Source of the DNA: JBAXPV01 sp037132075
GTDB lineage: Bacteria; Bacteroidota; Bacteroidia; Bacteroidales; CAIXZF01
Direction of reading: 5' to 3'
NCBI GenBank assembly: GCA_037132075.1
Contig: JBAXPV010000070.1
Span: 1-10,151 of the forward strand
DNA length: 10,151 nucleotides
Notes under the pieces: model-generated
What the model saw: only the letters and a program-made list of their open reading frames with translations
Database searches by the model: none
What the model was told of the DNA's origin: nothing
In this document: positions 1 to 7,326 of the stretch, piece by piece
How positions within the stretch are numbered: the first letter of the stretch is position 1
How the letters are laid out: every line of letters starts with the position of its first letter
Program-made: the position numbers and the translations under genes

Positions 1-1
1 T

Positions 2-52
2 GCACTCGAAGGTAGCCCTGTAGATTTTCAGCTGCCTACAGCTGAACAGTAA
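2..52 (+). CDS. C-terminal end of an unidentified protein (partial, enters from the left edge)
   Basis: An open frame enters from the window edge and ends in TAA at 50-52. It encodes 16 residues, ALEGSPVDFQLPTAEQ. This is too short to identify. The string vaguely resembles the N-terminal motif of thioredoxin-like and peroxiredoxin proteins (G-x-P-A-P-D-F-x-L-P-T), but here a stop follows at once and one proline is missing, so it could equally be an ordinary protein tail or a broken redoxin. It lies about 80 bases before recognisable rpe sequence on the same strand. That it is coding at all is uncertain. Confidence 0.3.
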   Translation, partial: ALEGSPVDFQLPTAEQ

Positions 53-130
53 CTAAATAAAATTAAAATATTTTGATAAATATACGCCAATGCCAACCCC
101 TTTGTCAAGAATTGTTAACAAATTAACAGG

Positions 131-442
131 ACTGTCAATCCCCACACCCCAGTTGCGTTATTGGCAGACATCTTGTGTGAAACAGATCTTGTGTTAATCA
201 TGTCAGTCAATCCGGGATTCGGAGGGCAGAAATTCATTCCCGGGACTTATAAAAAAATCAAAGAACTAAAGGCAATGATAGCCCATCAGGGCTTAAAAAC
301 ACTCATAGAAGTCGATGGCGGGGTCGACATTCAGAATGCCGCTTTATTAAAAGAAGCAGGCTGTGACGTGGTAGTTGCAGGAAATACAGTTTTTAACTCT
401 GAAAATCCAGTCCAGACAATAGAATTGTTGTCTAACTGTTAG
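131..442 (+). pseudogene. rpe: Ribulose-phosphate 3-epimerase remnant, C-terminal half only
   Basis: The family interconverts ribulose-5-phosphate and xylulose-5-phosphate in the cytoplasmic pentose phosphate pathway. Homology starts near 131 (TVNPHTPVALLADIL) and includes the hallmark MSVNPGFGGQKFI, the EVDGGV strand carrying the late catalytic/metal aspartate, and VVAGNTVF, before a TAG stop at 440-442. Only about 103 residues remain of a usual 215-220. The TIM-barrel half with the early serine, the HxD pair and the second metal histidine is absent. A stop in this frame lies at 116-118, and only 78 bases separate the preceding stop codon (50-52) from the homology, so the missing half cannot fit. 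The frame could be opened only by TTG (161) or the ATG at 200. The degenerate stretch 70-130 may be decayed rpe. A functional epimerase is very unlikely from this copy; a reading or assembly error is the alternative. Confidence 0.8.
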
Positions 443-444
443 AA

Positions 445-488
445 AATGTGGCCCTGACAGGGTGCAAGCACCCTGTCAGGGCCACATT
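445..488. repeat. 21-bp-stem palindrome, REP-like; also a possible bidirectional terminator
   Basis: This is a perfect inverted repeat: 21-nt arms pair from 445/488 to 465/468 around AA. The inner part is GGCCCTGACAGGGTGC and its complement. It shares the core CAGGGTGC-NN-GCACCCTG with copies at 1527-1560 and 7503-7536. It starts two bases after the rpe stop and ends 19 bases before the stop of the minus-strand transposase. The stem is followed by ATTCTTT on the plus strand and by ATTTTCT on the minus strand, so it could end transcripts from both sides. Family membership argues that it is more than a local terminator. Confidence 0.88.
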
Positions 489-507
489 CTTTAAGACAAT
501 TTCATAT

Positions 508-1128
508 CTATTCAAGCCAAAACATCTGAATTGCATTCATGTTTTGAGTTTGATTGTGGTAATTGATGAATTCCCATTTATCAGTAAACCAACCAATTAA
601 TTCATTTCTATTTAACCTTGTGGGCCTAATAGACAGGACAGATTGGTAACTTGACCAGGGATAATCGCTCATACTGTCTGTAAAACCATGTTTGACCGGA
701 TTATAATGGATATAATATACCAATTGCCTGAAATATTCAGGTGAATCAATCTCAATTCTTTTAAATGGTCTGTGAAACAAAACACCAGATCTTTTAACAG
801 AATAATTGTAATGCTGGGCATAAGCATTAAAAAGGTTTGAGAACGATTGAGAAACCTTACACCCGACTCTGGGGGCATTGATTATGTTTTCCATAGAATT
901 GTCTGACATATAATAATTATCATCCTCATTTCTTATCCTAACCAGAAAATGAAAATGATTTTTCATCAAATAGAAAGCAAATGTGTCGGCAATTGGGTCA
1001 ATATGTCTTTCGTACAATCGTAGAAAATGTAGGTAGTGATGATTAAACCTGAAAAGGTCAGTCCTTTGGACTCCGCAATTGTAGATATGGTAATATTTTC
1101 CTGGTAAAAGGTTGGTAATGGGTTGCAT
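508..1128 (-). CDS. REP-associated tyrosine transposase (RAYT), Y1/HUH IS200-like domain
   Basis: A 206-residue protein of the single-strand-DNA Y1/HUH nuclease superfamily. Visible signatures are the HUH motif NHFHFLVRI (His58, His60) and YYIHYNPVKHGF (138-149). By alignment to E. coli TnpA-REP, Tyr139 is the likely nucleophile. These are followed by YPWSSYQ (156-162), the usual C-terminal block of RAYT proteins. Such enzymes bind and cleave REP hairpins and are normally single-copy genes flanked by REPs, not parts of self-mobilising insertion sequences. Here palindromes lie 19 bases beyond the stop codon and about 340 bases or more upstream of the start, fitting that arrangement; no insertion-sequence ends or target duplication are seen. 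The start is the ATG at 1126-1128, preceded by an A-rich stretch and no Shine-Dalgarno sequence, which is common in Bacteroidota. All catalytic motifs are present, so it may be active. Confidence 0.9.
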   Translation of the reverse strand: MQPITNLLPGKYYHIYNCGVQRTDLFRFNHHYLHFLRLYERHIDPIADTFAFYLMKNHFHFLVRIRNEDDNYYMSDNSMENIINAPRVGCKVSQSFSNLFNAYAQHYNYSVKRSGVLFHRPFKRIEIDSPEYFRQLVYYIHYNPVKHGFTDSMSDYPWSSYQSVLSIRPTRLNRNELIGWFTDKWEFINYHNQTQNMNAIQMFWLE

Positions 1129-1180
1129 CGTACTTTTTCTTTAGAACAATATTTTCACTACGGTTTATACTTCGGAATTC

Positions 1181-1205
1181 AAGTTTGCAAAAATTTCGCA
1201 AACTT
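1181..1205. repeat. Inverted repeat upstream of the transposase start
   Basis: Perfect 8-nt arms AAGTTTGC and GCAAACTT flank a 9-nt A/T-rich spacer. The symmetry extends imperfectly outward: TATACT at 1166-1171 faces AGTATA at 1213-1218. It begins 52 bases upstream of the transposase ATG, so it could be an operator, a promoter-proximal structure or a second type of element recognised by the transposase. It is unrelated in sequence to the GC-rich palindromes. Confidence 0.6.
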
Positions 1206-1419
1206 AAAGTTGAGTATACTTCTGCCATGGTAAGTACAAATAACTGAAAATAAGCATCTTTGCTTCACAAATCAGCTAAATTTCAGTATAGAGAAGCATG
1301 GACAACTATTATAGACGTAAAACAAGCCCCTGAGTGGAAATAATTTTCTGACTTTTTTCAATTATTCTTGTTAAAGAGTATAAAGCAAGGTCAATGTCTG
1401 GAGTCTAGCACCCAGCGTT

Positions 1420-1541
1420 GAAAACATCTAGAAAAACAAAACTCATTACAAAAACTTCATAGTGGACCCTGTCAGGGTCGAAAACAACTTATAAAAGACA
1501 AAACTCATCACAATTACTTCAAAGCTGAGCCAGTCAGGGTG
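1420..1541. repeat. Two tandem ~60-bp direct repeat units, each ending in a palindrome
   Basis: Unit 1 (about 1420-1479) and unit 2 (about 1480-1541) align along their length. Both begin GAAAACA, then share ACAAAACTCAT-Y-ACAA (from 1436 and from 1498), then ACTTCA, and finish with a CAGGGT palindrome arm. The offset drifts from 60 to 62 bases because of small indels. Unit 1 ends in the short palindrome 1465-1479, and unit 2 runs into the full palindrome 1527-1560. The partial sequence TAGCACCC just before unit 1 may be a degraded palindrome of an earlier unit. Confidence 0.75.
1465..1479. repeat. Half-size palindrome GACCCTG-T-CAGGGTC
   Basis: Perfect 7-bp arms surround one base. The sequence equals one arm of the full palindrome at 7503-7536, except for the last base or two, so it looks like a half-unit of the same family or a collapsed copy. 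It closes the first tandem repeat unit. Confidence 0.75.
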
Positions 1542-1560
1542 CGAGCACCCTGACTGGCTC
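1527..1560. repeat. 34-nt palindrome of the CAGGGTGC family
   Basis: A perfect inverted repeat: 16-nt arms GAGCCAGTCAGGGTGC and complement around GA. It lies 75 bases past the stop of the macroglobulin gene, so on the minus strand it could fold in that transcript. The following bases (AGCTTTG) are not a U-run, making it a poor intrinsic terminator. The 11 bases ending two bases inside its left arm, TTCAAAGCTGA (1518-1528), recur identically at 7494-7504 beside the other 34-nt copy, showing that the repeated unit is larger than the hairpin. Confidence 0.85.
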
Positions 1561-1635
1561 TTAGCCCAAACAATAGAAAAGCTATCGAACTGTTAATGAA
1601 CTGACACCGAAATTGAAATTTTCATTGTTTTGAAA

Positions 1636-4600
1636 TTAGTAGATCCTGCTTTTTCTTAAAGCATTACGACCATAAAAAGTCGGGAAATACATCAACTCAA
1701 TTTTGGCTGGGTTTAATGTATAAACACCGGTATACCTGGGTTGAAGTTTGATTCTGAATAAATGTTTTCCTATCGAAAGATGTTCGCAAAAAATGGATGT
1801 CTTGTTTTTGAAATATTCTCTGTGTACTTCACCAAACTGTACTGATTTGCTGTTATCACCATAGGAACAACCTGCAGGTATGGGTATTTCCAACATACAA
1901 TATTCAGCTTGTTTTTTAACATCAACCTGAACCACAATCTCAGTACTTACCCCGGCCCTTAAGGAATCTGGCCGGGTCCCATCAGTTTCAAACCATGTAT
2001 TTATGCGAAATACACTATCAACTACATTTGGACTTGAGTTCCAGGATTTTTCATAGACAGTAAGAAATACCGGCCCGGTCCCGGTTTTTCTTATAAAAAT
2101 TCGATCCGAAGGGCTGTGCTGACGAATAACAACAGGAAACTTCGTTGCCGTTGTGTCAATAGCACCCGAAAATGTCATGGCAAGCGGCAATAAGGTATTG
2201 TTGGATTGTTTTAACTGCCAGGGCAGGATCGTTTCTAAAACATTTGCTGTTTCAATTGTGTTCCGCCACTTATTGGTTTTCTTTAAATCCAGTAAATAAT
2301 GTGTTATCCCTTGAAGCAAGGGATGAATACTGTCTTTGGTTTCAAGAATCTGGTAAGCAAGCAAGGTACTATTTGTAGTATTGTCAAACCACAAATCTGT
2401 ATTTTCACCCCAGAAAATACCTCCTAACAAGCTTGATTTTTTACGATTTAAAATATCCTCTATATTATATGGTATGTTAACCCGCTGTTTAATCCTGACA
2501 ACAAGTAGTTTTTGATAGGTAGACAAGCTGTCCTGGCCAACTTTCTTTAAATATCCTTCATAAGGTAGCTCCACTCCAAGTTGGGAAAGGGTATTCAATG
2601 CATCAAGTATTTCAGATCCTTTGCTAACCTCCAAATGATCTTTCAAAAATGAAGCTGCCATTTCCAGACAGTTCGTATGGTAATCCATGCTTTCAGCCAT
2701 CAAAACTGACCGTGTAACATAAGATGTCATCCAGATATTGGCCGGAGATTCCTCCCACCATCCCCAGCTTCCATCTATATTTTGTCCTTTTACCAGCTTC
2801 TGGATTAGTTTTGAAACCGTCGCTTCATGTCTGAAATGCTTTTTTAATCTGGTGTCAATCTTTTTCTCCATGAGGTAGGCTTTTAGTTTTGAAGCCGTTT
2901 GTTCCATACAACTATATGGATACTCTTTAAGATAATCCAATTGCTGCAGCATGGTTTCGAGCATATTATTCTGTGCATATACATACAACTCTTTTGAACC
3001 TGACGGAATCTTTATCGTAAGGCTAGTATCCTGGTCAATTACCAGGAATTGCCCGGTAGATTCTTCTATACCAACCGGAAATACAGGGATACTGCGTTCC
3101 TCGCCATCAAAAAAACCTTCAGAATTTGAAAGTGAATAACTTAGTTTAAGACTATCCTTTCCATTAGCCTGTATGATAGTGTTATCAATACAAACATCGT
3201 TAATTACAGTATCTCTGGTCTTAATGCTTTTATTATCCAGTCGGAATTCTGTCTTTATTTTCTGTGGGAAGCCGGAATAATTCAGTGATTTCCCGATAAT
3301 ATTTGATTGATCACCCCGGATAAGGAAACGCGGAATGGCTAAGTTGGCCATTAATGGTTTCATAGAATGTGTTTCAGCAAAACCGGTACCGCTTTGTTTA
3401 TGCTCGCTAATTGCAAGTGAGTAGGATTGCCACGAAGTAACATTATCAGGGAATTTAACTTCAAAAGTTGCCATACCATTCTTATCTGTAAACAGATTGG
3501 GTTCCCAATAAGCACAATCAGAAAAGTTGGATCTGATTGCGTTTGAAGAAAAACTTGATAAATCCTTGTACAAGGAAAAATCGGCTGACCCAAATAAGGA
3601 AGGTGAGGAAGAACCCCTGACCCTGATCCCATCAATATACATCACAGTTCCTTCACTACGCTGACCTCTGACACTGCCATACTCATCATCAGATGAGAAT
3701 ACACCACCGACTGTGGTAGCAACGGCATCTGCAGAACGATTTGGCATTCTTGAAATTCCTTCCGAAGTCACTGTTCCGCCTGTTGAGGTTCTATCTTTGG
3801 AAATCAGGGGTATCTTGTAATCTTTTATTTCAATACTTTCTAAAAGTAGAGCACTGCCTTCCATTTCAATGTCCAGAAAAGTGATCTTGTCACCATTAAT
3901 TACCACATTCCTGGTCATCTGGGTCTTATACCCGACAAAATTGGCTTTTACATCGTATTTCCCCGGAGAAATTGGCCTGATTGAATAATTCCCATAAAAA
4001 TCGGAAGTGGCCCCCCCTATCATCTCGCCATTTTGTTCAATAATCACAGTAGCAAAAGGTATCGGTTCCTGTGTTTCAAGGTCTATAACCCGTCCCTTAA
4101 TCATTCCTGAACCCTGTCCAGTGGTCGTACTATTATCCGTAAGAAAGAAGAAACCACTCTTTGCAACTGGCCTGATCGTTCTCAGTTTTTCTTGTGACGA
4201 AAACGTCGAATCTTCTATTAAAGACTGCGTACTTTTTAATTTCCGATGATCAAATTGCTCGAATAATCGCCCATCCGCCTGAATTTTAATGGAATCCCTC
4301 AAAAAACAATTTCTCGAATCCGTTTGAAAAAGTATGTTATAATAACCGGGTGGCAGATTAAAGACTCTTCTGTTATATCCTTTGTAAAATCTTGGATAAA
4401 ACGCAGCAGTATCCCTATAGACAACAAATTGGGAAAATGAACTGTCCCCAAGGTATTCAAACACATAGGTTCCATTCCCCTGTATTGTATACTGTGGATT
4501 CATGTTGAAACGCGGATTGACCTGTTCAACAATCTTCTTAAGCTGAATATCCTCCTTTTCCAGTGCTAATTCCCAGCTTTTTGGCATGGAGAAATATCTG

Positions 4601-7059
4601 AACAATGAATGCTTACCCCTATTATCACCCAGGCTTTTGAGTTTAATCATCCCATCATTAATCAGATACTTGTATCCAGGCTCATAAACGAACTTGGTAG
4701 CAAAGCCATTTTGAACCGCAAAGTGGACCGTATCGTAATCGAAAAAATCCAAATAATAAGATGTATGTCCATATTTTGGAAATTGGATTATCCTGTCTTT
4801 TTGCCACATATAAGCTACTTTGTCTCTGAAATTATTATCGATTTCAACAAACTTTCGATAAACGGTTCGCGTTTCGGCATCATTCAGATAGGCATGTTTC
4901 TTCACTTCATGCACAGAAGATGGCAGATGATCCGGGTCAAGGCTAATCTCGAGCTTATTACCGGCTTTCAGAAGGACACTATCAATTGAATACTCTTTGT
5001 CATAGGCCCTGATCCTAATGGTGTGATATCCTGGTTTTGCTTTAAACGAATAAGGCTCCGGTGTATTTGCATCATAGTAATAGACAGGGTTGTTATCGAG
5101 ATAAAGCAGGTAAATCGGCAACCTTCTGCCATCTTTAAACAAATAGGCCGAAAACTGGGCTTTCCTTATTCCTATTGAATCATAATAAAGGGCCATTCCA
5201 TTTTCAGGAAAAATGAAGCTGTAATACGGAATAGTATCCAGCTTCATTTTCTTCACCCACTCCTTCGTCATTAGCCTGGTGTTGTTAATTTCCAGGAGAT
5301 CCATACGGAAGGTGTTCACATATGGGAACCGATGCTTAAACTTTCCAAGATAAGGAACATCAGGGATTCCCTTTTCTTTAAACTGTGCATTAACCGCGCC
5401 TGCAGTCAGATTCACCTCTGGAACCGGTTGGTTAAGATAATCGGTGACATGTACCGTGAGTTTGGCTTTCTGCCCCGGAAAGACTAAGGCAGGCTGGTCC
5501 ATTTTAACATTCAAATCCTTTTCCCAAAGGTGCACTTCACACGTTTTTTCATGAATTATTCCACCCCAAAAATACTGGACCGATAAATAATAGGAATCAG
5601 AGCCTGGATTCAGGAGTACCCAATTCAATTTGGTGCCATTACCTTCTGTCACATATTGATTCTTCTCTTTATAAATGATGTAATGAAATTCAAGATTTTT
5701 GGGGTTATTTACATACAGCTGTAAGGTATCCTTGTTTCTAAAACTACTGATTTGAAGGCCAGGAAGATAAGATGAAATTTCAAGAAACTCAGAAGTTAAA
5801 TTTGACCTAAAGACATATTTGCCATACAACTGATTTAATGGACAAGAGAACGGATATGTGATATCTTGTTTAAACACAGTATCTTTCCCATTCATACAAC
5901 AAAGGGAACCTTCAGACTTTTCAGGGATCCCGTTTTTAAAAAATGTTGCACGGACCTCATTTCCATTAAGGCCAACTTTGATAAAATCTTTACGACCGAT
6001 ATAATTCAGGTTTAGCTTTTCTTCATGAATTTCATTGTTACTGTTTTTAAATATGGCTTTCACGTTCATATTCATATCAGCTAAAGGCAATACTTCAGGC
6101 GGGATGGAAAATCTTGTCTCTCCGGCTGGTTCAAGCATTTTCTGGGTTCTCCATAGTACATTTGGAATGAACACTGTTGTATTGTAAATATCCTTTACAT
6201 TCCCGGAAGTCACCTCCAACTCCACCCTACTATCAACCAGATTCATTCCATTGACATCATTCCCGCTTACATTTAAAATGATTGAATCTCCCCGATGCCA
6301 GGTTTCTTTTAATGATTTCAAGGTATAGCTGGTTTCGTCGAGCTGATAATCCTCCAATAAAAATGAACTTTTCAATAGTTTTTTGTTCCTTTTACCATGG
6401 GTCATACACAGCGTGTATCGCATGTTTATTTTGAGAGAATCCTTCAAAGCGAACTGGCCAACATACGTTCCTCTTGAAACCGGTTTTAACACAGCAATTT
6501 GTTTGGATTGATACTCACGATATTCGGGAAACATATTTACTTGTACATCCTTTTTGATTGGCCGATTATGCGTGTTAAGTATATATGCTTTCCATTTCAC
6601 AGTATCACCGGGCAAATATTTAGGCTTGCTGAATGCGATGAAACCTCTGTATTTGCTGTATCTGCCATATGATCCAAAATGAAAACCTAAGCCATAAGGT
6701 CCATAATATCGAATACCCCTGTAAATAAATCTGAAAGGATAACATATCCAGCCAATCGGTGGCGTATAGGATATTTTTCGAAGCAGTCTGAGAACCGTTG
6801 AATTATCACTGCCCCTGTCCAGCTCATAAAATATAACATTATCGTGATGACTCACCGAAACGAGACCTTTTTGATTTGCACGCCGTATCACATAAGCATT
6901 CAAGTCTTTGTCGAAAGGGATATGTTTTCTATTGACAAAAACGCTTGCATCACTGACAGTTTTTCCATCCGATTTATTGTAAACAAAGATGATCAGGTCC
7001 CGCTTATTTTCAGATACCTCTGCTCGTATCTTACCATAATTCACCAACTGATACTCCAA
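1636..7059 (-). CDS. Alpha-2-macroglobulin body with carboxypeptidase-regulatory/TonB-plug insert and thioester domain
   Basis: 1807 residues counted from TTG at 7057-7059, the first plausible start after the upstream stop; the first in-frame ATG is codon 176. Domains in order: N-terminal beta region with an aromatic/glycine-rich stretch (100-140); MG2-like domain (about 141-230, KPKYLPGDTVKWKAY); further macroglobulin-type domains to about 970; carboxypeptidase-regulatory-like fold (986-1066, GRVIDLETQEPIPFATV); TonB-plug-like segment (1070-1150, MYIDGIRVRG); A2M domain (about 1180-1230, DCAYWEPNLFTDKNG); and the alpha-helical thioester domain with PYSCMEQT, so CxEQ at 1384-1387, and DGSWGWW (1429-1435). 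Bacterial relatives are envelope proteins thought to trap proteases through the thioester. The Cys and Gln are intact here. No beta-barrel follows the plug, so this is not a TonB receptor. No penicillin-binding protein 1C gene, the usual partner in Proteobacteria, lies in the window. Confidence 0.88.
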   Translation of the reverse strand: MEYQLVNYGKIRAEVSENKRDLIIFVYNKSDGKTVSDASVFVNRKHIPFDKDLNAYVIRRANQKGLVSVSHHDNVIFYELDRGSDNSTVLRLLRKISYTPPIGWICYPFRFIYRGIRYYGPYGLGFHFGSYGRYSKYRGFIAFSKPKYLPGDTVKWKAYILNTHNRPIKKDVQVNMFPEYREYQSKQIAVLKPVSRGTYVGQFALKDSLKINMRYTLCMTHGKRNKKLLKSSFLLEDYQLDETSYTLKSLKETWHRGDSIILNVSGNDVNGMNLVDSRVELEVTSGNVKDIYNTTVFIPNVLWRTQKMLEPAGETRFSIPPEVLPLADMNMNVKAIFKNSNNEIHEEKLNLNYIGRKDFIKVGLNGNEVRATFFKNGIPEKSEGSLCCMNGKDTVFKQDITYPFSCPLNQLYGKYVFRSNLTSEFLEISSYLPGLQISSFRNKDTLQLYVNNPKNLEFHYIIYKEKNQYVTEGNGTKLNWVLLNPGSDSYYLSVQYFWGGIIHEKTCEVHLWEKDLNVKMDQPALVFPGQKAKLTVHVTDYLNQPVPEVNLTAGAVNAQFKEKGIPDVPYLGKFKHRFPYVNTFRMDLLEINNTRLMTKEWVKKMKLDTIPYYSFIFPENGMALYYDSIGIRKAQFSAYLFKDGRRLPIYLLYLDNNPVYYYDANTPEPYSFKAKPGYHTIRIRAYDKEYSIDSVLLKAGNKLEISLDPDHLPSSVHEVKKHAYLNDAETRTVYRKFVEIDNNFRDKVAYMWQKDRIIQFPKYGHTSYYLDFFDYDTVHFAVQNGFATKFVYEPGYKYLINDGMIKLKSLGDNRGKHSLFRYFSMPKSWELALEKEDIQLKKIVEQVNPRFNMNPQYTIQGNGTYVFEYLGDSSFSQFVVYRDTAAFYPRFYKGYNRRVFNLPPGYYNILFQTDSRNCFLRDSIKIQADGRLFEQFDHRKLKSTQSLIEDSTFSSQEKLRTIRPVAKSGFFFLTDNSTTTGQGSGMIKGRVIDLETQEPIPFATVIIEQNGEMIGGATSDFYGNYSIRPISPGKYDVKANFVGYKTQMTRNVVINGDKITFLDIEMEGSALLLESIEIKDYKIPLISKDRTSTGGTVTSEGISRMPNRSADAVATTVGGVFSSDDEYGSVRGQRSEGTVMYIDGIRVRGSSSPSLFGSADFSLYKDLSSFSSNAIRSNFSDCAYWEPNLFTDKNGMATFEVKFPDNVTSWQSYSLAISEHKQSGTGFAETHSMKPLMANLAIPRFLIRGDQSNIIGKSLNYSGFPQKIKTEFRLDNKSIKTRDTVINDVCIDNTIIQANGKDSLKLSYSLSNSEGFFDGEERSIPVFPVGIEESTGQFLVIDQDTSLTIKIPSGSKELYVYAQNNMLETMLQQLDYLKEYPYSCMEQTASKLKAYLMEKKIDTRLKKHFRHEATVSKLIQKLVKGQNIDGSWGWWEESPANIWMTSYVTRSVLMAESMDYHTNCLEMAASFLKDHLEVSKGSEILDALNTLSQLGVELPYEGYLKKVGQDSLSTYQKLLVVRIKQRVNIPYNIEDILNRKKSSLLGGIFWGENTDLWFDNTTNSTLLAYQILETKDSIHPLLQGITHYLLDLKKTNKWRNTIETANVLETILPWQLKQSNNTLLPLAMTFSGAIDTTATKFPVVIRQHSPSDRIFIRKTGTGPVFLTVYEKSWNSSPNVVDSVFRINTWFETDGTRPDSLRAGVSTEIVVQVDVKKQAEYCMLEIPIPAGCSYGDNSKSVQFGEVHREYFKNKTSIFCEHLSIGKHLFRIKLQPRYTGVYTLNPAKIELMYFPTFYGRNALRKSRIY

Positions 7060-7125
7060 TTGATCCAGACGAGCCGCTATAAAAAGGTAATTTCCGTCAG
7101 GCAGGTCTTTAATATATCTGGTTCT

Positions 7126-7128
7126 TTA
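7126..7128 (-). other. In-frame TAA stop separating signal peptide and macroglobulin body
   Basis: The codons read TTC TTA TAA AGA ACC on the minus strand. Frame is kept on both sides, so a base substitution (for example from AAA, CAA, GAA, TAT or TAC) explains it better than an indel. No hairpin or readthrough-type context was recognised after it. Confidence 0.85.
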
Positions 7129-7326
7129 TAAGAATGAATCAACAGCCTGTTTGGTCAGGAGGCTATTAAAATCAAATTTATAGGCCGTAATTGCAGGAAT
7201 ATCATCATCTGACAATTTATAGATATATGTATAATAACTTTTAGTCCTGCTTTCCGCAAGACTTTGCGCATTTGATCTCAGAAAACTACAAATAGAAATA
7301 AGGAAAAGAATAGTATAGTATCTCAT
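7126..7326 (-). CDS. Signal-peptide fragment of the macroglobulin gene
   Basis: 66 residues from ATG at 7324-7326 to the TAA at 7126-7128. MRYYTILFLISICSFLRSNA reads as a signal peptide with probable signal peptidase I cleavage after SNA (residue 20); the Cys at 13 is not in a lipobox. The mature part, with YYTYIYKLSDDD, matches the opening of secreted macroglobulin-family proteins in this phylum. An upstream in-frame ATG at 7372-7374 would add 16 residues with charged or polar positions before the hydrophobic core, so the inner ATG is preferred. No Shine-Dalgarno sequence is visible. Alone, the fragment has no evident function; it is the 5' end of the gene that continues at 7125. Confidence 0.75.
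   Translation of the reverse strand: MRYYTILFLISICSFLRSNAQSLAESRTKSYYTYIYKLSDDDIPAITAYKFDFNSLLTKQAVDSFL

Larger units (their letters stand above)
1129..1635. other. Gene-free, repeat-rich interval between the transposase and the macroglobulin gene
   Basis: No credible reading frame is present on either strand; the longest starts give peptides of about a dozen residues. The interval contains an inverted repeat just upstream of the transposase start (1181-1205), a tandem pair of about 60-bp direct repeats (1420-1541) and two palindromes of the CAGGGT family (1465-1479, 1527-1560). Nothing recognisable was seen at 1219-1400. Both flanking genes are on the minus strand, so the interval holds the end of the macroglobulin transcript and the control region of the transposase. 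Confidence 0.75.
1636..7326 (-). pseudogene. Secreted alpha-2-macroglobulin-family gene split by one in-frame stop (whole locus)
   Basis: The signal-peptide fragment (7126-7326) and the large body are in the same reading frame, separated only by TAA at 7126-7128. Reading through gives 1896 residues. The 22 codons between the TAA and the TTG at 7057-7059 encode RTRYIKDLPDGNYLFIAARLDQ split across the gap, and DLPDGNYLF is the sort of segment that joins the N-terminal YTYIYKLSDDD region to the MG-domain body in related proteins. This shows that the two pieces are one ancestral gene. No other stop or frameshift occurs over nearly 5.7 kb, so the lesion is recent, a base-call error or suppressed. 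If real, the body lacks an export signal. Domain detail is given under the body entry. Confidence 0.8.

Noticed and set aside
508..1128. Complete IS200/IS605 insertion sequence
   Set aside because: The protein motifs are of the RAYT group, no tnpB is adjacent, and no insertion-sequence-type ends or insertion junctions were found.
1420..1560. Possible CRISPR array
   Set aside because: There are only two imperfect units, with the spacer conserved and a palindrome at the end. There are no uniform repeats with unique spacers and no cas genes.
1527..1560. Ordinary intrinsic terminator of the macroglobulin gene
   Set aside because: The stem is strong, but no U-run follows on the minus strand, and the same element occurs where no gene ends (7503-7536). 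A secondary terminator role is not excluded.
4609..4989. 126-codon plus-strand open frame inside the macroglobulin gene
   Set aside because: It lies fully antisense to strongly supported coding sequence, has no recognisable domain, and looks like a by-product of that frame.
1636..7059. TonB-dependent receptor
   Set aside because: The plug-like segment is present, but there is no C-terminal beta-barrel; the downstream sequence is A2M plus a helical thioester domain.
6844..7131. Plus-strand 95-codon frame across the macroglobulin 5' region
   Set aside because: It is opposite to the macroglobulin frame and has no family resemblance, so it is best read as a shadow of that gene, including the stretch past the stop.
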